Positions 1-6,407 of a stretch of DNA of 11,128 bases are shown here, piece after piece; the stretch's first letter is position 1; every line of letters starts with the position of its first letter. The stretch is taken from positions 1 to 11,128 of the forward strand of contig CAYWOD010000116.1 in assembly GCA_964459805.1 (NCBI GenBank), read 5' to 3'. The notes below the pieces were generated by a model that made no database searches, was not told the origin of the DNA, and saw only the letters and a list, made by a program, of their open reading frames with translations. The DNA is from DAOVRL01 sp964459805. GTDB lineage: Bacteria; Planctomycetota; Phycisphaerae; Sedimentisphaerales; Anaerobacaceae. A program made the position numbers and the translations under genes.

Positions 1-39
1 TGGGATGAAAAATATCTACAGAAACTATTGGGAATTTAG
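1..39 (+). CDS. possible 3' end of an upstream gene (12 codons)
   Basis: The first frame is open from the window edge and reads WDEKYLQKLLGI before a TAG at 37-39. A promoter-like sequence begins about 30 bp later, as expected after the end of a gene. Twelve codons are too few to assign a family, and the open stretch could be chance. A second frame is also open from the edge to about position 154 and runs into the next gene, which makes it less likely to be the coding one. Confidence 0.25.
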   Translation, partial: WDEKYLQKLLGI

Positions 40-71
40 ATGCGGTAGCCCTGACAGGAATGCCAATTTGT

Positions 72-100
72 TGGACAAAACCGCCTGTATTCCTTATTAT
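72..100 (+). promoter_or_regulatory. sigma70-type promoter for the sulfatase/fucosidase operon
   Basis: TGGACA at 72-77 matches the -35 consensus at five of six positions. TATTAT at 95-100 matches the -10 consensus at five of six positions. The spacer is exactly 17 bp. Transcription would start near 107, giving a very short leader of about 14 nt before the ATG at 121. The site lies between a possible upstream stop (39) and the first gene of the block. No operator-like inverted repeat is obvious around it. The call rests on motif matching only. Confidence 0.5.
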
Positions 101-120
101 CAACTGAAAAAGAGAATATT

Positions 121-900
121 ATGGCTAAGAAAAGATCGAGCAGGACAATAGTTGGGTCGCCTCTGACACCGACAATGCTTGGAGAACTGGGCGCTCTTGG
201 CCGGCTCGCGACAACGCCCGGCACCTTCAAGCCCGACGGCGATTGGATGAACAAGTACCGGATTTGGACGTGCCACGGTTATCGCGAGAGCGGCAATGAC
301 AATGTCGGGTGGTTGCGAATCGAACGTACCGCCCGTGGGCCGAAAGGGTCGTTTATATTGAAAGTCCGGCAAGAGGTGGTTCAGACAGACAGATTGTTGA
401 ACGTTATCGATGTCGCGATTAAATGTCTGAACAAGCAACCGGCATTGCCCGCGGAATGGCAACTGTCGAGCCGTTTCATAGGGCCGGGCCAAAGGCGGAA
501 AAACGAGCTTGAAGTCGTCGAAAAAGGGGCGGTTGATCGAAATATAATGACCGTTACCGCCGCCGAGCATACGCTGAAACGAGAAGTTCCCGGCGCCCTG
601 ACGTGTGATTGGTGCCTCTTTGAAGCTGTTCAACGCCTGGATTTCGAGGAGAAACCGGCGCTGACTTTCAACCTGCTTGAAGGACTTGGCGTTCTCAAGG
701 AAGACCAGCAGTTGTTGTATCGCGGGGGCCACAGGATGAAGATAAACGGCAAGGATATGTCACTGCACAGGTTTGACCAGTTGGGCCGTGGGATTCTTCC
801 TTGTGAATACTGGCTGGATGATCGTCATCGACTACTGATGGTCACTTCAATGAACAAGGCCTATATCCTGGATGACCAGGCGGAAAAGGCAATTAGATAA
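121..900 (+). CDS. conserved-looking protein of unknown function (259 aa)
   Basis: I do not recognise a named domain. No Sec, Tat or lipoprotein signal and no membrane segment is visible, so a cytoplasmic location is the simplest reading, which is odd beside exported enzymes. The composition suggests a beta-rich protein. There is a WTCHGYRESG stretch near residues 49-58, a CDWC pair near residues 161-164, and a C-terminal tract (GILPCEYWLDDRHRLLMV) of the beta-hairpin kind seen in DUF3108-like and other beta-sheet proteins; that resemblance is weak. The ATG at 121 is the first in its open stretch and follows a promoter, with only a weak purine-rich ribosome-binding tract (GAAAAAGAGA). The sulfatase gene starts 40 bp downstream, so it is probably the first gene of that operon. 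Its place at the head suggests a role tied to the glycan module, but none can be assigned. Confidence 0.8.
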   Translation: MAKKRSSRTIVGSPLTPTMLGELGALGRLATTPGTFKPDGDWMNKYRIWTCHGYRESGNDNVGWLRIERTARGPKGSFILKVRQEVVQTDRLLNVIDVAIKCLNKQPALPAEWQLSSRFIGPGQRRKNELEVVEKGAVDRNIMTVTAAEHTLKREVPGALTCDWCLFEAVQRLDFEEKPALTFNLLEGLGVLKEDQQLLYRGGHRMKINGKDMSLHRFDQLGRGILPCEYWLDDRHRLLMVTSMNKAYILDDQAEKAIR

Positions 901-924
901 AAGGCCGAAGTTGGGCAACCTCTC

Positions 925-933
925 GAAGGAAAG
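925..933 (+). promoter_or_regulatory. ribosome-binding site fixing the first sulfatase start
   Basis: GAAGGAAAG lies 7 to 15 bases upstream of the ATG at 941. An earlier in-frame ATG at 872 would overlap the preceding gene and put 23 extra residues before the protein. The Shine-Dalgarno match therefore supports 941. Confidence 0.6.
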
Positions 934-940
934 TAAAGCA

Positions 941-2380
941 ATGAACAACAACAGCATAATAGAGCAATCTAAGCGGCTTGTGAATCGTCGGGATTTTATG
1001 AAGTTGGGCGGCAGCGCCGTGGCGCTTCTGGCAAGTGGTGCTGTGAGCACAGAGACTCGCGCTGCTCGGCAAAGCAGTAAGCCGAGGCCGGGGAACATCC
1101 TGCTGATCCTTACCGACCAGCAGCACATCGATACAATTGCCGCCGCGGGCTGCCGGTACGTGCGAACGCCGGCACTGGACCGGCTCAAAACCAGCGGCGT
1201 GAGTTTTGCTCAGTCATACACTGCAAACCCACTGTGCAGCCCCGCCCGAAGCGCCGTTTTCACGGGACGCACAAGTTGCGAGTGCAGCGTTCATGTAAAC
1301 GGTCGGCCCATCCGCTCGGACATCCCGAACCTCGGCCAGTGGTTCTCAGAGCATACGGATTACGAGACCTTCTACGCCGGCAAGTGGCACCTGCCACGGA
1401 GCTATACGAGCAGCATACCCGGCTTCAACGTCATAAACACGGGCATCGGCGGCTTTGGATACCTCTGCGACACAATGGTCTCGCGCGCCTGTGAGGGCTT
1501 CCTGCGAAACCGCTCGAAGTCGAAACCGTTCTTCCTCGTCGCATCCTTTATGCAGCCGCACGATATATGCGAGTGGCTCCGACTGAATATGGAAGACCCG
1601 GCTCAACTTCGCTATCCGGAATTGTCCGCCAAACTGCCCGATCTACCGGCCAATTTCGACTACGACAAGAATGAGCCGCAGGCAATCAGACAAAGACGAG
1701 CAGGCAACGAGCCGTTCAGGGGCAAGAGCAAATGGGACAAGCAGCATTGGCAATACTACCGCTGGAGTTACTTCCGCAATATCGAACATTTGGACGCCGA
1801 GATTGGCCGCATCCTAGAGGCGCTCGAAGATTGGGGTCATATCAAAGATACCCTGATCGTCTTCACCGCTGACCACGGCGAAGGGATGGGACATCATCAG
1901 ATGGTCCGCAAGAGCAGTCTGTACAATGAGGCTTGCCGGGTTCCACGGCTTTTTTCCTGGCCCGGTGGAGTTGGAGAGAATTTGACCGACACAATCCATC
2001 TGACAACGGGCCTGGATATTGTGCCCACTCTCTGCGACTACGCCGGCATAAAGCCGCCCCCGAAAATGCGGGGCGCGAGCCTGCGTCGGCACCTTGAATT
2101 CACCGGCTTGCCCAACCGTGAATTCATCGTCTCGGAGGTGAGCACCAATACCGGCAGAATGGTCCGAACGCCGCGATATAAATACATCGCCTACGCAGGC
2201 GACCCGACCGAACAGCTCTTCGATATGAAAAAGGACCCCGGTGAAACAAAAAACCTGGCGCCAACCTCGCGCTATGCCTCGACATTGACCGAGCACCGAA
2301 AGCTCTTAGCCAGCTGGGAACACCGACTCGACGTCCCCAAAAACCTCCCCAACGCAAGCTTCTGGCAAACCAAGGGATAA
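941..2380 (+). CDS. Tat-exported type I (S1) sulfatase
   Basis: Predicted arylsulfatase-family enzyme of 479 aa that hydrolyses a sulfate ester, probably on a glycan, outside the cytoplasm. A twin-arginine signal (NRRDFMKLGG, residues 15-24) is followed by a hydrophobic stretch to about residue 34. The core begins with NILLILTDQQ (metal ligand D59, with Q60 where many relatives have Asp). The sulfatase signature is C99-S-P-A-R103; C99 is the residue converted to formylglycine, so a maturation enzyme is required. Further active-site motifs are K148-W-H150, a QPHD motif with H207 and D208, D311-H-G, and K324. The C-terminal end (EQLFDMKKDPGETKNLA) is the usual 'YDL..DP.E..NL' sulfatase tail. 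Length is normal and no key residue is missing. It starts 40 bp after the 259-aa gene and ends 6 bp before the fucosidase gene, so the two enzymes are almost certainly co-translated. The S1 subfamily and substrate cannot be set by eye. Confidence 0.93.
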   Translation: MNNNSIIEQSKRLVNRRDFMKLGGSAVALLASGAVSTETRAARQSSKPRPGNILLILTDQQHIDTIAAAGCRYVRTPALDRLKTSGVSFAQSYTANPLCSPARSAVFTGRTSCECSVHVNGRPIRSDIPNLGQWFSEHTDYETFYAGKWHLPRSYTSSIPGFNVINTGIGGFGYLCDTMVSRACEGFLRNRSKSKPFFLVASFMQPHDICEWLRLNMEDPAQLRYPELSAKLPDLPANFDYDKNEPQAIRQRRAGNEPFRGKSKWDKQHWQYYRWSYFRNIEHLDAEIGRILEALEDWGHIKDTLIVFTADHGEGMGHHQMVRKSSLYNEACRVPRLFSWPGGVGENLTDTIHLTTGLDIVPTLCDYAGIKPPPKMRGASLRRHLEFTGLPNREFIVSEVSTNTGRMVRTPRYKYIAYAGDPTEQLFDMKKDPGETKNLAPTSRYASTLTEHRKLLASWEHRLDVPKNLPNASFWQTKG

Positions 2381-2386
2381 TCTCGC

Positions 2387-4786
2387 ATGAAGAAGCTTAG
2401 AGAAATAACTCTGATACTGTTAGCTATCCACACGGTCGTCTTCGCTGCAGGGCTTTCCGATAACAGCTCGCTGGTTATGTGGTACGAGACGCCCGCCGGC
2501 CATTTCACGCAGTCTCTGCCTCTCGGCAATGGGCGGCTGGGTATGATGGTCTTCGGAGGCGTCGAACGCGACCGTATCGTATTGAACGAGGAATCTCTCT
2601 GGTCCGGCTCGCCGGCGGACGACAATCGCAGCGATGCCTATAAGCAGCTCCCCGAGATCCGTCGCCTCCTTCAAGAAGGCAAGAACGCCGAAGCAGAGCG
2701 CCTCGTGAACCAGACCTTCACCTGCAAGGGTAAGGGGTCCGGGCACGGCAGCGGCGCCAATGTGCCTTTCGGCTGCTACCAGGTGCTCGGCAACCTCTCG
2801 ATAGAGTTCGAGACCGGGGGTGGCCTGGTTGTGGATTATCACCGCCAACTGGACCTGAGCACAGCGGTGGCCGAGGTCCGTTACACGCAGAACGGAGTTG
2901 GCTATCGGCGCGAGTATTTCGTCAGCAGCCCGGATGAGGTCGGGGTGATTCGTCTTACAGCCGACAAGCCGGGCGTATTGAGCTTCACGATAAAGCTGGA
3001 TCGCCCCGAGCGTTTTGAGATGACGGGCGGCTCCAAGAATGCTCGAACAGTAAGCGAACTATTGATGACCGGCCGGTTGAACAACGGCCAAGGTGGCGAT
3101 GGGGTCTGGTATGCGGCGCGCCTACGTGTGGTTGCGACCGGCGGAAGAGTCACGGCGGTTGAAAACCAGTTGAAGGTCAGCGAAGCCGACGCAGCGACCA
3201 TCCTCTTTGCCGCCGAGACCGATTATCACGGCATCGTTCCGCGCGATCGCAAAGTAGATGACCCTGTGACCAAAACTGCCAAGGTGATGTCCGCAGCAGG
3301 AGCGAAGCCGTACAGATCGCGTCTGGCCGATCATATCGCCGATCACAAGCGGTTTTTCGATCGCGTTGCGATTAAGCTCGATGACGGCAAGGTTGGCAGT
3401 CGGCGAAATGCGCTCCTGCCGACCGACAAGCGCATCAAGGCGTTCGCAGACAGCGGTGAAGATCCGGGTTTGCCCGCACTGTACTTCAACTTTGGCCGAT
3501 ACCTGCTGATCAGCTCGTCCCGCCCGGGAACGCTGCCCGCCAATCTGCAGGGGATATGGGCAGAGAAGATTCAAACTCCCTGGAACGGCGACTGGCACCT
3601 CGACATCAACGTCCAGATGAACTACTGGCCCGCCGAAGTCTGCAACCTCGGCGATTGTCACGTCCCTATGCTGAAGCTGGTCCAGTCGCTGCAAGAGCCC
3701 GGCCGTACCACCGCAAAGGCGTACTACAATGCCGACGGCTGGGTCGCCCACGTAATTACCAACGCCTGGGGCTTCACCGCACCCGGAGAACGCGCCAGTT
3801 GGGGCTCCACCGTCAGCGGATCGGCCTGGCTCTGCGAGCATCTCTGGGAACACCACGGATTTACGCCCGACAAGCAATATCTAAAATGGGCCTATCCCAT
3901 TATGAAAGGCTCGGCGCAGTTCTACCTCGATATGCTCATCAGCGAACCGGCTCACGGCTGGCTCGTCACCGCTCCCTCAAATTCACCCGAGAACGCCTTC
4001 CGCATGAAAGACGGAACAGCCGCTCATACCTGCATGGGGCCCACGGTGGATATGCAGATTCTCCGAGAGCTGTTCGCCAACTGCATCAAGGCCGGCGAGA
4101 TTCTCGGCGTAGATGAGAAGTTTCGTGAAAACCTAAAAGCCAAACGCGCCCGCCTGGCCCCCAATCAGATTGGCCCGGACGGCCGACTCCAGGAGTGGCT
4201 CGAACCCTACGATGAGCCCGACCCGCAGCACCGCCACATCTCACACATGTACGGCCTCTATCCGTATTATGAGCTCACGCCCCAGATAGACCCGAAACTC
4301 GCCGCCGCAGCCGGTAAGTCCCTCGAACGGCGAGGCTTCAAAGGAGATGTCGGCTGGGCCAATGCCTGGAAAACAAGCCTCTACGCCCGCTTGCTGGACC
4401 CCAACCAGGCCTACGCCTATCTAAAGCGGCTAATTGGCCGCAACGCATTTCCAAATCTTTTCAATGCCTGCTGGCCCGGGCGTGTCTTTCAAATCGACGG
4501 CAACTTCGGCGGCACAGCAGGAATAGCAGAAATGCTCCTGCAAAGTCACGCCGGCGAAATCCACCTATTGCCCGCCCTGCCGGATGCCTGGTCCGCCGGA
4601 CACGTCAGTGGCCTCTGCGCCCGCGGGGGATTCGTCGCGGACATCAAGTGGAACAATGGAGAATTATCAGAGGTGCGTCTGCTGTCCAAAGCGGGCAAGG
4701 ACTGCAAGATCAGGTACACAGACAAAGTTGTTGAAATGAAAACAAGCAAAGGTGAGCAGTACGTACTGAACCAGGACTTGAAATAG
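2387..4786 (+). CDS. GH95 family alpha-L-fucosidase / alpha-L-galactosidase
   Basis: Predicted exo-glycosidase of 799 aa, typical for GH95, an inverting family acting on alpha-1,2-linked L-fucose or on alpha-L-galactose. A Sec signal peptide covers about residues 1-22, so it acts in the periplasm or outside. The N-terminal domain opens with the family hallmark LPLGNGRLGMMVFGG (about residues 45-59) and LNEESLWSG. The catalytic (alpha/alpha)6 barrel holds DINVQMNYWPAE (D406, N408), APSNSPEN (E535, the expected general acid, matching E566 of the Bifidobacterium enzyme AfcA), HRHISHMYGLYP, and QIDGNFGG (D704, matching AfcA D766). AfcA has Asn at both positions of its N-x-N pair; here the first is Asp. 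The start is supported by AAGGGA ten bases upstream, overlapping the end of the sulfatase gene. Tight coupling to a sulfatase suggests a sulfated, fucose- or L-galactose-containing glycan. The family is clear; the choice of sugar is not. Confidence 0.93.
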   Translation: MKKLREITLILLAIHTVVFAAGLSDNSSLVMWYETPAGHFTQSLPLGNGRLGMMVFGGVERDRIVLNEESLWSGSPADDNRSDAYKQLPEIRRLLQEGKNAEAERLVNQTFTCKGKGSGHGSGANVPFGCYQVLGNLSIEFETGGGLVVDYHRQLDLSTAVAEVRYTQNGVGYRREYFVSSPDEVGVIRLTADKPGVLSFTIKLDRPERFEMTGGSKNARTVSELLMTGRLNNGQGGDGVWYAARLRVVATGGRVTAVENQLKVSEADAATILFAAETDYHGIVPRDRKVDDPVTKTAKVMSAAGAKPYRSRLADHIADHKRFFDRVAIKLDDGKVGSRRNALLPTDKRIKAFADSGEDPGLPALYFNFGRYLLISSSRPGTLPANLQGIWAEKIQTPWNGDWHLDINVQMNYWPAEVCNLGDCHVPMLKLVQSLQEPGRTTAKAYYNADGWVAHVITNAWGFTAPGERASWGSTVSGSAWLCEHLWEHHGFTPDKQYLKWAYPIMKGSAQFYLDMLISEPAHGWLVTAPSNSPENAFRMKDGTAAHTCMGPTVDMQILRELFANCIKAGEILGVDEKFRENLKAKRARLAPNQIGPDGRLQEWLEPYDEPDPQHRHISHMYGLYPYYELTPQIDPKLAAAAGKSLERRGFKGDVGWANAWKTSLYARLLDPNQAYAYLKRLIGRNAFPNLFNACWPGRVFQIDGNFGGTAGIAEMLLQSHAGEIHLLPALPDAWSAGHVSGLCARGGFVADIKWNNGELSEVRLLSKAGKDCKIRYTDKVVEMKTSKGEQYVLNQDLK

Positions 4787-4839
4787 AGATATCAGACACT
4801 CCCATTTATAGTCGCCGTGCCGGACGAGAAGGAGTTGAT

Positions 4840-6270
4840 ATGCCAGCGGAAATATCAAATAGCCATAGGCTAACCATTGTTATCGTAACTACCGCGGTTT
4901 TGTGGTTGTGCGGTAACTGCCTGGCCGGGCGAAACGCCGATTGTATTAAACCGTACGAGAAGAATCCGCGGTACTGGCAGTACAAGGGCGAGCCGGTGCT
5001 GCTGTTAGGCGGCAGCAAGACAGACCACATATTCCTGCTCGATGATTTGAAAGAGCACCTCGATGAGATAGCCGCAGTCGGCGCCAATTATGTGCGCAAT
5101 ACGATGAGTCAGCGCGAAGGCCTTGACCTAAAGCCGCATAAGAGACTCAGCAGCGGCAAGTTCGATCTTAATCAATGGAACAACGAGTACTGGAAGCGAT
5201 TTGCCAATTGCCTCAAGTGGTGCAATGAACGCCAAATCATTATGCAAATCGAGGTGTGGGACAGGTTCGATTATGCGCAGGAGCAATGGCGCAACAGTCC
5301 CTGGCGCCCGGGCAACAATGTCAATTATACGAATCAGCAGACGGGGCTGGCCGAGGAGTATCCGGCCCACCCCTGGCGAGACAAGCAGCCGTTTTTCCAT
5401 ACGATTGAAGGGATGAGCAGATACAAGAACCAGTATGATACAATTCGCCGGTTCCAGGAGGCGTTCGTAGAGAAGATGCTGTCGTACAGCCTGCAGTATG
5501 ACAACGTCCTGTACTGTATGAATAATGAGACCTCCACACCGCCTGCCTGGGGACAATACTGGATGCGGTTCATAAACGAAAGGGCCAAGGCAAAGGCTGT
5601 CGAGGTATATGTAACCGATATGTTCGACGACGGCTGGAAGCCGCAGGCCTCGGCGAAGCTGCGACAGGCGTTTGACAATCCCGGACTATATCCGTTCATT
5701 GATATTTCTCAAGTCAACAGCAGGACGTTCAACGAAGACCATTGGGTAAATGTTAGGTGGCTTGCGGACCAAGCTCTAAAACACCCGCGGCCGTTGAACA
5801 ATACCAAGATATACTCGGGCGGCCAGACCAGTTGGGGCTCCGGGACGCCAAAGGACGGGGTTGAGCGGTTCTGGAGAAACTTGATCGCAGGGGCTGCATC
5901 GTGTCGTTTTCATCGGCCCGACAGCGGCATCGGACTAAACGAAATCGCAAAGCCGTGCATCGCCGCCGCGAGGAAAGTCGAGACCCAGGTCAAGTTTTGG
6001 CACGTCGAGCCCCGAATGGACCTTCTCAAAGACAGGCAGGCCGATGAAGCGTACCTCGCCGCCAGGCCGGGCCACAAGTATATACTCTATTTTACCGACG
6101 GCGGCTCCGTGCGACTTGATTTGAAAAACCACCGCGGCACATTCGCCCTTACGTGGGTAAACATCAAAAACGGTGATTGGGCCGGCCAAAGCCGTATTAC
6201 CGGCGGAAAGGAAGCTCTGATTTCGGCACCGGATAACGCCGGCTGGGCCGCGGTGATTAAAAAACAATAG
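4840..6270 (+). CDS. secreted TIM-barrel glycoside hydrolase-like protein (DUF4038/GH140-like) with PF12904-type C-terminal domain
   Basis: Predicted 476-aa secreted protein. A hydrophobic signal peptide spans about residues 11-29 with likely cleavage after CLA. The mature protein begins NPRYWQYKGEPVLLLGGSK, the entry typical of DUF4038 and related putative glycosidases. The barrel then runs to about residue 375 with acidic strand ends: IEVWD (E138, D141), CMNNETS (E230, the best candidate acid/base, as Asn-Glu in clan GH-A-like barrels), VTDMFDDGW (D260-D264) and GVERFWRN (E342). Residues about 395-475 (YLAARPGHKYILYF through GGK...ISAPDNAGWAAVI) match the pattern of the 'putative collagen-binding domain of a collagenase' (PF12904), a beta-sandwich common at the end of such enzymes. 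The name does not imply collagen binding. AAGGAG five bases upstream supports the ATG. The gene lies 53 bp after the fucosidase and probably shares its operon. Substrate is unknown; GH140 members act on apiose in pectin, which may not apply here. Confidence 0.8.
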   Translation: MPAEISNSHRLTIVIVTTAVLWLCGNCLAGRNADCIKPYEKNPRYWQYKGEPVLLLGGSKTDHIFLLDDLKEHLDEIAAVGANYVRNTMSQREGLDLKPHKRLSSGKFDLNQWNNEYWKRFANCLKWCNERQIIMQIEVWDRFDYAQEQWRNSPWRPGNNVNYTNQQTGLAEEYPAHPWRDKQPFFHTIEGMSRYKNQYDTIRRFQEAFVEKMLSYSLQYDNVLYCMNNETSTPPAWGQYWMRFINERAKAKAVEVYVTDMFDDGWKPQASAKLRQAFDNPGLYPFIDISQVNSRTFNEDHWVNVRWLADQALKHPRPLNNTKIYSGGQTSWGSGTPKDGVERFWRNLIAGAASCRFHRPDSGIGLNEIAKPCIAAARKVETQVKFWHVEPRMDLLKDRQADEAYLAARPGHKYILYFTDGGSVRLDLKNHRGTFALTWVNIKNGDWAGQSRITGGKEALISAPDNAGWAAVIKKQ

Positions 6271-6407
6271 GGCGAATCCGCGATTGGCTCGAAATTCCCT
6301 ATTTCAAATCTCTGGGAATCTGCCATAATGTGTGGTTAAATATGTATCCAAAATCAAAACCATTCGCAATAACTAAACGATCCTTGGAAATCAGGAAAGG
6401 AGCTATA
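6271..6407 (+). other. 137-bp intergenic gap with no clear regulatory site
   Basis: This is the longest gap in the window. It holds an imperfect candidate -10 (CATAAT, 6324-6329) without a good -35, a second A/T-rich hexamer (TTAAAT, 6336-6341), and a 6-bp inverted repeat (ATTCCC at 6294-6299, GGGAAT at 6314-6319) with a 14-nt loop. None is convincing as promoter, operator or terminator. The size leaves room for an internal promoter for the downstream sulfatase gene. Confidence 0.3.
6396..6402 (+). promoter_or_regulatory. strong ribosome-binding site fixing the second sulfatase start
   Basis: AAAGGAG lies five bases before the ATG at 6408. The reading frame is open further upstream with an ATG at 6330, but that start has no Shine-Dalgarno sequence and would put 26 residues before the Tat signal. 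Confidence 0.7.

Noticed and set aside
2..154. Open second frame at the left edge as a short gene
   Set aside because: It would overlap the start of the 259-aa gene and the promoter, and its roughly 50 residues match nothing recognisable.
100..732. 210-codon open frame on the minus strand
   Set aside because: It lies antisense to the 259-aa gene and its product is rich in Arg and Pro with no domain or signal; the plus-strand gene has promoter and operon context.
872..940. Earlier ATG for the first sulfatase
   Set aside because: It overlaps the preceding gene by 29 bp and lacks a ribosome-binding site; the ATG at 941 has GAAGGAAAG and a normal Tat leader.
3122..3877. 251-codon minus-strand frame inside the GH95 gene
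   Set aside because: It is antisense to a clear GH95 catalytic domain, and its length reflects GC-biased codon use in the real gene.
6294..6319. Inverted repeat ATTCCC...GGGAAT as operator or terminator
   Set aside because: The stem is only 6 bp with a 14-nt loop, and there is no T-run and no linked promoter.
6330..6407. Earlier ATG for the second sulfatase
   Set aside because: The ATG at 6408 has a strong AAAGGAG at ideal spacing, and the upstream residues do not look like a Tat leader.
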